Source of the DNA: Aspidapion aeneum | Taxonomy: Eukaryota; Arthropoda; Insecta; Coleoptera; Brentidae | DNA length: 64,000 bases | Assembly (NCBI GenBank): GCA_963576565.1 | Contig: OY755042.1 | Span: forward strand, 7,650,372-7,714,371 | Reading direction: 5' to 3' | Notes under the pieces: model-generated | What the model saw: only the letters and a program-made list of their open reading frames with translations | Told to the model about the DNA's origin: nothing | The model's database searches: none | Made by a program: the position numbers and the translations under genes | In this document: in pieces, positions 55,507 through 64,000 of the stretch | Layout of the letters: each line of letters begins with the position of its first letter | Position numbering within the stretch: position 1 is the first letter of the stretch

Positions 55507-56020
55507 GGTCACGAATAAATGGTAGTCTTAAAAATAAGAGAGGCATTTATGGATATAAAAGATATATGTTATGATTATATTAGGTAATTTAAACGACAAA
55601 GGCTTGGTTCGTTACCTCTAAGGGAGAAACACCCAAACTTACCTGAATCTCCAAGATTCGTTACCAACTGGCACCAAACTCACGGTTAACGCCCATAAAG
55701 TGTCACCTTCCCGTATAGCGGTTAAGTTTAAAAAGCTCGAAACTTTAGTTTGTCGCGGCGAGGTAACACCACGCCTCACCGTACTTTGGTTTCGCGAATC
55801 TGTCAAAAAGCCTTTGGTAACCTACTTTGATTCTGATTGGTAAACTTTTATTGCTGAATTGCATTTATTTCTATTGACGTCATTTGATTTATAGGTTGCC
55901 CCACTAACTAATATCATGCTGCCAATAAATATTGAGAATAACTTGCAAATATTGAAAATGCCTTTAAGCCCTTATGCCTTGTAAGGTTTATATTTTAGGG
56001 CTGGGTGAACCTTCGTGACG
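55507..56020 (-). repeat. 5' LTR of the 3.0-kb element
   Basis: Starts (minus strand) CGTCACGAAGGTTCACCC at 56020 and ends ATTCGTGACC at 55507, next to the primer site. Slightly decayed ends (G for A) support an old insertion. Confidence 0.78.
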
Positions 56021-56091
56021 TTAATATTTGATAAAACTGAAAGAAACAGATACCTAAGCGACTGAACAACAATGAACTGAAAGAATTAAGT

Positions 56092-56153
56092 TTAAAGGAA
56101 CTTCTGGTGTGATATTGCAATTTAAGTATATCACAGCCAGTAGTTACCTTCAA
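56092..56153 (+). ncRNA. mir-2944: pre-miRNA hairpin, miR-2944-like (second)
   Basis: 5' arm AAAGGAACTTCTGGTGTGAT (from 56094), 3' arm TATCACAGCCAGTAGTTACC (from 56129), loop of about 12 nt. The 3' arm is identical to the first hairpin over at least 20 nt, and the 5' arm differs at two positions, one of which (CTTCTG) restores my remembered miR-2944 5p consensus. Loops are unrelated, and identity falls off outside the hairpins. Conservation of arms with divergent loop and flanks is the pattern expected of functional paralogous miRNAs and not of a recent duplication. Confidence 0.85.
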
Positions 56154-56984
56154 AAACGGTTCTTTACTTCAACGAAATGACCCAGTTTTTTTTCTGAAGC
56201 CAGTCTGGATTAGTGAACAAATAAACAGAATCAGGATGTAAATAACAGTAAAGGTCCATAGGATGGCGCTAACGGAAGAGTGTGTTGTAACTTTTGGAGA
56301 ATAACACATTTTTTTCGATTTCATAGCTTAAGCGTTTCTTAATATAATCATAATATGACGTAATAAGGAACACTTTAGGCTAAGTAACGAAAAAAAAGTC
56401 GGTGCGATGGGCTATAAGTAAATTAAAGAGTAAAATATATCAAATATAAAATTTTTTGTCGAGGAAGAAGATAATGCCACCTTTCAACACCAAAGAGAAA
56501 ATGATTTAGGGCTAAGTATTTCATTGGTAAAATTCTGTTTCTTGACTACTGGCAACAAGGCATATAAAAAATGTTTTTGAAAACGATAATTAAACGAGAC
56601 ACAATCAATACGGTATTAGAGTTCCATAAAACAAAGTATAGGAGATATTCTGCTTAACAGCCCTTTAGTCTCGAACATAGACGATGTGATCACTCACATT
56701 GTGCTTTGGACAATACCATTAAATCATCTCTGAGTCGTCAAGTGTTGTGCGAAAAGACCTTGGTCACGCAGGCTTCTTTTGCGACTCGGGTTAGGGACGT
56801 TCGACTGCTTCGAAGTAGTAGAAGAGATTTCTCCTGCAAACGAGACAAGACATTTCACACGATGTGAATGATCGTGTCGTCTGTACTAGAGAATAGAGGG
56901 CCTGGCAATTTAACTCGGACCCGTCCTGAAACAACCGCGACAGTAATGATCAAGGAAGTTTTTCTTATTTTAGTTTCTTGATAC
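56154..56984. other. Unassigned DNA downstream of the miRNA pair
   Basis: No further hairpin with a known seed was recognised. The stretch 56690-56885 has short inverted motifs (GATGTGATCACTCACATTGTG, CACGATGTGAATGATCGTG) but no convincing precursor. No ORF with a motif. Confidence 0.3.
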
Positions 56985-57155
56985 ACGTCTGATCGGAAAT
57001 TAGCCGCAATTGGATCTAGATGGTTTGTTTTATTTTTAGCTTTTAGAGGCATGCCTGCTCGGAAATCAGCTGCAACAAGGATCTGGATAGTTGCTCTAAT
57101 TTTTAGCTTTTAGATGAGTTCCTGCTCGGAAATTAGCCGCAATCAGGGAGCTCTC
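56985..57155 (+). repeat. Tandem repeat, about 66 bp x 2.5
   Basis: TCGGAAATTAGCCGCAA / TCGGAAATCAGCTGCAA / TCGGAAATTAGCCGCAA occur at about 56994, 57059 and 57127, each followed by TTTTTAGCTTTTAGA or a decayed form. Irregular unit length. Confidence 0.75.
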
Positions 57156-57869
57156 TGGGTCAAAATTTATTTACAGGCCAATTCCAGTCCCTGGTCAAAA
57201 AATGAGGTTAATCAAGCATCACCTGGTAACAAAACGAGGTGCAAAAGAGATGGCTTCAATTAGCGCTATCTTTATCTGCTATAATTTTTTTCAATATTTT
57301 GTTTTACTCCTGAATGAAAAATATTTCTTCTTTGTCCTTTCTCATTAGTGTATGTAACTATACTATAAAAATAATATGATAAGTGTTTTGAAAAACCTGG
57401 TGTTAAAAATACTTTATAGGTTGTTATGTTAACTTTGTTTATACCTTTATAGTTATTTTCCCAGCAAGTGTAAGAAGTGACACTCTCTATAACGCAAAAG
57501 CAGTTAGGAAAGAGCTTTTCGCACGTGTTAGGAACATTTTTTCTTCGAGCTTTGGAATTAGTCGATTTAAACTGATATTTTAGTATAACGCAAAACTGAC
57601 ATGGGAGACTTTGTGTTAACTTACCATTACAACAATTATACAAATAAAATATCGTTTGGAAATGAAATTTGTTAAAAATTCAATTTCTCGCACGCTAATG
57701 AGCAAAATCACTGGAGGTTGATTGATTTAAAAAACCATGTATTTGTCAAAAATAAATATGTTTACATAATATATAAAAAAACAAAATAAGTATGAGAGTA
57801 AGATAATTCTACTGCGCCCGCGAGGCAGATGGTCAGCCGATCAGGGAATGATAATACGCCTTTAAACTT
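57156..57869. other. Unassigned DNA
   Basis: A 123-codon open frame on the minus strand (57272-57643), Cys-rich at the start, shows no motif I recognise and no coding-like neighbours. Left as unassigned. Confidence 0.3.
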
Positions 57870-58244
57870 TTCGCATTTTAAAATATTAATGAGCAAACTT
57901 GATGTAATGTCGGAAAGTATTAACATTTGCAAGTACGCTCTATTGGTGAAATAAATAGAAAACTTGACTCTCATGATACACATATTGCCTTATGTCAATC
58001 CGACATTACTCTAATTAAGGATGAAAATTTTGCTATAAAAGCTCAAGTCCAAGCTATTCAAACCGGAGTCAAATCTCTAAGCAAGAACACTAAAGCACAA
58101 ACATCTACCGCAACTATTTCAAGTGAGGACATTTACACTGAAACTCGAGAGCGCATAAAACGTGAATTAAACTTAATGTTTTTTGAAGTGCCTACTAACG
58201 CAAACACTAGTGACGTAGACTATTAAACGCGTAATTCATAATAT

Positions 58245-59820
58245 TGTACAGTCGGGGACTTAATAAATGGCCGCTGCCGTTTTCAGAAGAGCTTGGATAA
58301 GAATCCCAATACCGGCCGAGGTTATTGACCGGATTTCGTGGCGCGTCGTTTAACACATATAATTTATTCGCATTCCTGGCTTAAATTCAATCATGACAAA
58401 TTTGGCTTCGGTCTGTATTCCGTTTGAATGTTCGATTAAAAAATACACATAATTGCGGAAAAAATTAGCTTTGGTCTGTAGTCCGTTTGAATGTTCGGTT
58501 AAAAAAATACACATAATAGTGATTTTTCAGGATTTTAATTTATTGATATATTTTTTATTACATACTTACATAGAGTAACACAAATGCAACATGTTTGTAT
58601 TCCTAGCTATTTTTAAAATGGTAAGTTTTAAAAGTGTAAAGCTAAAAAAATAAATACAAGCAAAAATTGGTTATTTGAGTAAGGGCGATTCGAAAACAGC
58701 TGTGAAGACGGCCTTTACTTTAAGATTTGAATTGTTTTAAATGTGTAACTACCCCGACTTCTGGATGCACAAGAACACTAATTTTGGGGGTAGCTAAATA
58801 GTCCAGTCATTATAAAATTTTAGTTTGCATAAGGTGGTGTAGTCGTGATTTTGACATATGTTGTTGACCTTGGGGGCGGCCGGCTCCCACCGCCATCTTA
58901 GTGTGCATAAAAAGGGTATTTTTAACATTACTTGGTTACTGCACGTTTAAAAAAAAAGTTTTAAACATAAGTTGAAAACAAAAAATTTCCTACAAAAACA
59001 TTTTTGCATGTTTATTTGCTTTTTCAGTGATTAAAAAAAATTATTAAAACATGTTCGCAACATAAGAATAAACGAGCAACTTTGAAGGGTATTGTGTATG
59101 TTTTTACCTTTTATAATTGTATTTTGTCTTAACTTTGATTCAGTTTTTTATTCTTTTACCTTTAAACTTTTAAAAATATTTATATGTATGTAACGGTTTT
59201 TCCGTTTTCCCGTTTATCCGTTTACCGGTTTACCCGTTTTCTGTTTCCCGTTTTCACTTTTTCCCGTTTTCCCGTTTACTCATTTACCCGTTTCCTTTTT
59301 CCGTTTTCATTTTCATTTTCATGTTTTCCCGTTTTCCGGTTTTTCGTTTTCCCTTTCCCCTTTTTCCCGTTTTCTGTTTTTTGTTTTTGGATTTTTTCGA
59401 AAAGTAATACCTTTCGTTTCCGGTGGGCCATCCTTTATGTTAAACAATTAAAAAAGCAGGTATTAATTAAAAATATCTCTACAAGGTTTGATTAGTCTTT
59501 AAATAAAAAGTCTGTATTAATCCCACCAGAATACACACATCCTATGCTAATAAACAAGAAATCAGCTTAAAAAAGAAATGTGTGTATCCAAAAAACGTAT
59601 ATGGCTTTGCCCGTTTATCGGCCAATATTCCAAATAGTTATTAATTTCAATAGCAAAAATTGCATTGCACAGAAGTGCACAGCGAAAGCCGATCGACGTG
59701 GAGTCGAGGAAATAAAAGCGCGCGATACGAGTGCAATAATTCATAAACTTCGCTCGGTATTGGGATTCTCATCCAAGCTCTTCTGAAAACGGCAGCGACC
59801 ATTTATTAAGTCCCCGACTG
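58245..59820. mobile_element. 1.58-kb TIR element with TA duplication inside LINE ORF1
   Basis: Ends CAGTCGGGGACTTAATAAAT (58245) and its reverse complement at 59820 agree over about 65 bp with two or three mismatches. TA lies outside both. Ends of the CAGT type with TA fit the Tc1/mariner/pogo superfamily. The interior has a tandem duplication of about 63 bp (58403-58525, TTCGGTCTGTATTCCGTTTG / TTTGGTCTGTAGTCCGTTTG) and a pyrimidine minisatellite. No transposase frame is recognised, so it is non-autonomous. Confidence 0.85.
59190..59400 (+). repeat. CCCGTTTTCCCGTTTA-type minisatellite
   Basis: Pyrimidine-only tract on the plus strand with 6-14 bp units TTTTCCCG / TTTACCCG repeated about 20 times. 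It generates an open frame rich in FPFSRF that is not a gene. Within the TIR element. Confidence 0.85.
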
Positions 59821-60215
59821 TACCAACCAACCTCTGCGCCTTTAATTGTTGAGCGCGTAGGAAGTAACTTCAATTCATCTAAAATTCAACCAATCAGAGT
59901 AGTTATGAGTAGTCGCAAAGAAGTTCTAAATGTGCTAAAGAACAAGAACAAAATCTGCAAAACAAAGTTTCCCGGTATCAAAGTATACTCAGATCAAACG
60001 CCAAATCAACTTAAACTGCTTAACGAACTTAGATTTCAATTAAAATTGCGTCAGCAGTCTGGCGTAGCTAATTTGACCATAAAATATGTTAAAGGAACAC
60101 CTAAAATCGTAGCTTTGCAAGATAATGCATCTGGGAAACGCTCGCGTGATGAGGACGATTCTCCGAAACGTGACCAAGGTCTTAAGCTGCCGAACGTCGT
60201 TGAAAAATAGCAATT

Positions 60216-60560
60216 ATGAAGATTGTTTTTTACAATGTAAGTGGTTTCTCCAATTCTTTATATACAAAACCGAGTTGTAATGAATGTTGTATAATCTGTA
60301 TTAGTGAAACTTGGGTTTTATCCGAGTTAAAACAAATTCCAAATATGTTACAAAATTGCAATTTCTACTGTTCTAATGCTATTTAGAGTAAAGCTTATGG
60401 TAGAGGAAGTGGGGGTTTGATAACATTTATCCATAACTTGTTACAATTCCGTATCTTGTCAATCTCAATGTACTGGATAATTTGTCTCATGGAATGCCCA
60501 CTTTCATCGTTCAACGTTATTCTTTGTAGTTTATTTTTCTTGAGGCTAACACTGATAAAA
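60216..60560 (+). pseudogene. LINE ORF2, endonuclease N-terminal fragment
   Basis: Starts MKIVFYNVSGFSNSLY five bases after the ORF1 stop, then CIICISETWVLSELK, a TAG, and YGRGSGGLITFIHN. The NV.G..., ISETW and GRG.GG motifs are those of APE-type LINE endonucleases. Coding ends before the GDFN block, so at most the first third of the domain remains. Confidence 0.72.
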
Positions 60561-61000
60561 CAATATATCTCGTCTTGTTAGCCTTTTAATAACGTTAGTT
60601 AAAACACGTTCACACCTTCCTTTTAAGTGATTTCTAAATGTAACTTTAGATTCTAAATTGCTTATTCCATCAAAAATATCAACTTGTTTTGGCTGTTTAT
60701 ATTTAAGTTAGCTTTCTTTTTTCTTTTAACCTTTTTCTTTACTTTTTAATTTTTTTCTTATTTAAATCTCATGTTACTCAATTTTTTTTTGTGATTAAAA
60801 TTTTGCAACCTGTAGCTTATACCTTACTAACCACGAAATATTTTTGTTACTAACCAATTAGCTGTAATTACTTACCTTTATATATCATTAACACTGAACC
60901 CTTGTTATATGTATTTTATACATTAGAAACAATAAAATAAATAAATAAATAAAAAAGTGATATTTTCGGTTAATACAAGGCCTGTTGGCTTTTGAGTGTA

Positions 61001-61328
61001 ATGGTCATTATTGCTTTATTTTGGTGTTTTATTAGTGCCCCTGTGCCTAGCAACAGGTGAGTTCTATAATCATAGCTTAGAAACTAGTTATAGCTGTGAA
61101 ATGTTTAAGACTGAAAGGTTAGTTATTTTTTCTATTTCTTACAGCTTCTTATATTACCAAATAAAAAATCCAACAACCCGAGACGACCGACGTGTTCTTA
61201 CTGAGACCCTCTACGTTAACCCTCATCCCGAGATCTGTTTCATGGATTCAACACAATTCGGGAGCGATCAGTCTACACGATCTGGATTGGTTCTCGATGA
61301 ACAGGTACCGCGCTCGCGAATTGCTTGA
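61001..61328 (+). other. Possible two-exon small secreted-protein gene (unrecognised)
   Basis: An ATG at 61001 starts a hydrophobic segment MVIIALFWCFISAPVPSN, cut at a good donor CAG|GTGAGT (61056/61057). An 88-bp interval ends in TTTTTTCTATTTCTTACAG (61144), and the frame then continues for 60 codons to a stop at 61328. The splice sites are strong and the join keeps the frame, giving about 79 residues with a signal-peptide-like start. The downstream sequence resembles nothing I know. It lies between two transposon relics, so it may be chance. Confidence 0.25.
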
Positions 61329-61619
61329 CAATCCTACCGACTGCGCCACTTATGTTTTTAAGTCGAGAAATCCCGTTTTTAAAAGCTTTATTTTAAACAA
61401 GTTAATGTTTAAAGGCTTAAGCTAAGAATGATTTTAATATTAACAAATCGAAATATATAACCTACTAGAAAAATGCATAATAGCAAAAATAACACCTGCG
61501 GTAGGTACATAACTTAATCATTAATCTTAATCTTTTCTATTTCTTGATAAGTTTTAAATTCTGATTGTGATTTTTGCAAAGTGTTTTGGTGAAAGACTGG
61601 TAATTCCAAAAAGTTTACA
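61329..61619. other. Unassigned DNA
   Basis: No motif seen. Confidence 0.3.
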
Positions 61620-62318
61620 AAAACAATGTCTGAAAATATTCATGTTGGACATTTAGGATTAAGAAAATGTAAAGAACGAGCTAGGTATTTGTTTGGTGGC
61701 CTGGTATTAATAATCATATTGAAAATGCTATTGGAAAAGGCGAGAAATGTTTAAAACATATATATACAATACTTCTGTAGAGCTACTTTTACAAACAGAG
61801 TTTCCTTGTATTCCATGGTATGTGCTTGGAACAGATTTATGTCATTTTAAAGATAACAACTATTTGGTGGTTCAAGATTACTACACACGTTATCCAGTGC
61901 TTATTAAACTTAAAAGTACTAAAAATTCTTATGTTATTGGCAAGTTGAAGGATATTTTTGCAACCTTTGGAATACCTAAAGTTTTAAGCGATAATGGACC
62001 TCAATTTATTTCTTATGAATTTAAAAAGTTTTAAAGTAGTCGTTCACATTATCCAACATCAAATGGGCAGGCACAAAGTGCAGTTAAATTGGTACAGAAA
62101 ATAATAAAAATTTTTAAATCTCATATCTTGGCCTTTTAGCTTACAGCAATTCATCACTATCATCTGGTGCTTCACCTGCTCAGCTGTTAATGAGAAGAAA
62201 ATTAAGAGATATATTTCCAACTAGAGATGTTAATTTAATTCCTGAATGCCCAGAGCATAAAACTATTTAAAAAGAACCTAAATCATATTTAGTACGAACG
62301 AAAGAAACAATACAATCC
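61620..62318 (+). pseudogene. Mag-type Ty3/gypsy integrase relic
   Basis: Frames give HVGHLGLRKCKERARYLF (zinc region), IENAI..GEKCLK, then an open frame LQTEFPCIPWYVLGTDLCHF (first Asp) and NNYLVVQDYYTRYPV, and the second-Asp block FGIPKVLSDNGPQFISYEFK. Beyond a stop, HYPTSNGQAQSAVKLVQKII has Gln-Ala-Gln where the catalytic Glu should be, and SGASPAQLLMRRKLRDIFPT completes the core. Several stops and the missing Glu make it dead. Motifs (YLVVQDYYTRYP, SNGQAQ, SPAQLLMRRKLR) are of the Mag/SURL clade and distinct from the integrase at 3663-6801. Confidence 0.8.
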
Positions 62319-64000
62319 TGTAATGTGACATTTTTACTCTTAGGTCATACGTTACATATTTGTCTTATTTCTGTAAATAACCAACACTATTCGACTCATT
62401 TTTTCTATACAACGCTTTAAAGGTATTTTTAGAACTGTGTTTTGAGGTTATATATTGTCCAAAAAAGTAACCTTATAGAAGAGGCTCTCCTTCCTAATAT
62501 TGTAAGGGCTGTGCGGCATTATTTAGGCATTGTAATTGGAATTTGAGATCACAGGTTCGGGAAAAATCACATAAAAACATCTTTGGAATTGAGTATTTTT
62601 GTCTGTTTACGTTTTGAAGTGAACAATCAGCTGTTTTGCTACCGTGTACGTTCGATAAACAAACGAACATGCTAATCACAGTTACCCGGTATAAACTGTG
62701 GGCTTGGCGGCGTTGCCACATCACAAATGATTCACGATGTTTTCAAGAACAGTCTTTGAGACGTTCCTTTATTTTGGGGGTGTTTATTTATATTTTCGAG
62801 GATATTAGTACAATGGTTTCTCTTCCCGGATCTCTTCTTCTTCACGAATAAGCTAGTTTTGGTAGCACAAAAGCATATTTAGGTCCAAGGTTTGACCAGA
62901 CGCAACTGAGGCTCCGCATACTTTGATATCTTTACTACTTTAATCAAAGGAGGAGTCATGCAATTTTTGTAAATTGGGGATAAACGAGGGGTAAAAACCA
63001 GGACTAAAAGAATAAACAAAATCGTAATTTCATATTATATAAATTAATATATAATCATAGTTAAACAAAGTTAATATCTAACTCAGTTAGTCGGATTGAA
63101 GGGTGTAGGGTTAGCTATTGGTGAGAAAACTTAACATCTGAACATCCTCATGCCGAGTTTAAGCAGTAGTTTAATGTTTATGTCCAAGTTCAAAGTCAAC
63201 TTTATTAATGTAAAAATGTTTTACAAAAGTGGTGTCAAGATGTGGGAATCTTATAGAAAACATATTATATAAAGAGCAAAGAAAAACTTTTCACTAAAAA
63301 CATATATAAAGAGCAAAGAAAAACTTTTGACTAAAAATATAACTAAAATGCAAATAAATTCTGCACTTAGTATGGCTTTACTCGTGTGGGAATTGGTTGA
63401 GTGTTCGAATATTCCTTGGTTTGATGCATGCTCTGATTTCCAGTGATTGATTTTGCAGTTGATGATTTCCATCTTAAGCTTCTTATAGTCTAACTGGCTA
63501 TTTTTCCCCTACTTTCAATGTTGGCAATGGTCCGTGTTGACATTTGTTTTGATCTGTGCACCTCGAAATCCTCGTGTATAAATTCATAGGGAAGCAGTAC
63601 TTGAGCCCCAATATCGTTATCAAAGCTGTATTCTTGAAGTATTTGTTCACTTTTGGTTTTCCGTAGAAATAGATCTGACAACACCGCAATGCGCAATAAA
63701 CGAAATTGGAATATTTACTCGGTTGGTGCTGCCCCCATAGTGTCTTTACTGAATTACTAACGTGCTCGCTGATTGGCCATTTCTAAGTTTTGCAGGTTAA
63801 CAAACATAACTGGTCAAAATTTATGTTCGGAGTGCTTTTTTTATAAATAGTGTACCGGGAACATTCCGTTGGTACTATATTACTCCACCCAATTAAGATA
63901 AGACGTCCTCCTTGTACATTTTGGACAAGATTTTGGCTGCCCGCTGTGGCCGTTTTTTTGGTTCGCCATTTTTTTTTTTTTTTTGGTTATTGGCACTGCA
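62319..64000 (+). repeat. Diverged LTR of the 3.1-kb-LTR family, runs off the window
   Basis: Starts TGTAATGTGACATTTTTACT and follows the minus-strand sequence of the LTRs at 524-3623 and 14128-17225 in order: GCATTGTAATTGGAATTTGAGATCACAGG, GGCGGCGTTGCCACATCACAAATG, AACGAGGGGTAAAAACCAGGACTAAAAG, GGGAATTGGTTGAGTGTTCGAATATTCCT, AATAGATCTGACAACACC, GGTTGGTGCTGCCCCC, and TTGGCACTGCA at the edge (each block given only in part here). Identity about 70-80 percent with indels. The orientation is opposite to the complete element. Whether a body follows cannot be seen. Open frames in it are not conserved. Confidence 0.85.

Larger units (their letters stand above)
52999..56020 (-). mobile_element. Coding-free LTR retrotransposon of 3.0 kb (TRIM/LARD-like)
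   Basis: On the minus strand: 5' LTR 56020-55507, primer site TGGTGGAGGCAACCCG next to it, internal 1.24 kb, purine run AAAGGGGGGAA (54280-54270), 3' LTR 54269-52999. LTR ends are TGTCACGAAGG..ATTCGCGACA-like. The LTRs share long blocks (CCTGAATCTCCAAGATTCGT, TTTATTGCTGAATTGCATTT, GCCTTTAAGCCCTTATGCCT) at about 85 percent identity, so the insertion is old. The internal part has no recognised gag or pol. The 3' LTR contains a later MITE. It separates the two miR-2944-like hairpins. No clean target duplication is visible. Confidence 0.83.
57880..60210 (+). pseudogene. LINE ORF1, split by an inserted element
   Basis: First part: coiled-coil-like segment IKDENFAIKAQVQAIQTGVK, then ERIKRELNLMFFEVPTNANT (the ExxxRxxNLxxFxVPE block). 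Second part after the insertion: APLIVERVGSNFN..IQPIRVVM, EVLNVLKNKNKI, FPGIKVYSDQTPNQLKLLNE and RQQSGVANLTIKYVKGTPKI, ending with a basic tail and a stop at 60210. Together these give the common non-LTR ORF1 layout (coiled coil, RNA-binding region, basic C-terminal segment). It is interrupted at the TA at 58243-58244. Confidence 0.75.
57870..60955 (+). mobile_element. Non-LTR retrotransposon, internally deleted and interrupted
   Basis: ORF1 occupies 57880-58244 and 59821-60210, split by a TIR element. A short EN start of ORF2 follows at 60216-60560. The RT is absent, then a 3' UTR ends GAAACAATAAAATAAATAAATAAATAA at 60925-60951, an AATA-type tail. The order ORF1-EN-tail is that of CR1/Jockey/L2-like elements; the missing RT is an internal deletion. 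Confidence 0.72.

Noticed and set aside
56690..56885. Possible further pre-miRNA downstream of the miR-2944 pair
   Set aside because: Short inverted motifs exist, but no continuous 20-nt stem and no known seed.
57272..57643. 123-codon minus-strand open frame
   Set aside because: Cys-rich start but no domain, no splice or promoter context, and neighbours are repeats.
59184..59495. Open frame rich in FPFSRFPV
   Set aside because: Translation of a pyrimidine minisatellite inside a TIR element.

Overview
The window is eukaryotic nuclear DNA, very AT-rich and gene-poor. It is almost certainly from a holometabolous insect, most likely a beetle: there are Ty3/gypsy, BEL/Pao and Jockey-like elements, many MITEs, TTAGG-like motifs, and a pair of miR-2944-type hairpins. 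No prokaryotic organisation is present. Host content recognised: (1) two exons of a DOCK-A/B gene on the minus strand (23428-23553 and 19149-19276), which read continuously across a phase-1 intron and encode an SH3 domain plus the start of the next segment; (2) two tandem pre-miRNA hairpins on the plus strand (about 52888-52960 and 56092-56153) whose arms match my memory of the miR-2944 family.

Layout. 1-523 and 17226-17900 are arms of a tandem-repeat array in opposite orientations. A minus-strand Ty3/gypsy element (524-17225) has split this array. The element has exceptionally long LTRs (3100 and 3098 bp, nearly identical), a GCTG target duplication, a tRNA-Lys-like primer site, a coding-free leader of about 5.5 kb, gag, a canonical GGGAAAC -1 frameshift site, and a pol that is intact except for one frame break inside integrase. 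17900-23553 is DOCK intron and exon sequence; the intron holds relics of two BEL/Pao pol genes, one scarred by a templated inverted duplication. 23800-25520 is simple and low-complexity DNA. 25520-31375 carries three non-LTR elements, one with an 809-codon open ORF2. 31551-41000 is a bed of DNA transposon derivatives: a TIR family with a minisatellite core (three copies), a Harbinger deletion derivative that keeps both transposase and MADF fragments, foldbacks, a pogo-type MITE, and a broken C2H2 gene. 41060-44780 is LINE debris. 45336-48156 is a 2.8-kb TTAA-flanked foldback with a deleted LTR element nested inside. 48181-50311 holds five small MITEs and a LINE tail. 50640-52790 has a LINE 3' half and a second copy of a dispersed TTAA repeat.

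52888-56153 is the miRNA pair, split by a 3.0-kb coding-free LTR element (52999-56020) whose own LTR was later invaded by an 8-bp-TSD MITE. 57870-60955 is a LINE whose ORF1 is interrupted by a 1.58-kb TIR element with a TA duplication. 61620-62318 is a Mag-type gypsy integrase relic. From 62319 to the window end runs a diverged LTR of the same long-LTR family as the first element, in the opposite orientation.

Nearly all coding signal therefore belongs to transposable elements, in nested layers. The host parts are the DOCK exons and the miRNA pair. Several open frames quoted here begin at non-ATG codons because they are internal segments; where an ATG choice matters it is stated. All identifications come from reading translated motifs by eye. 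No database search was run.
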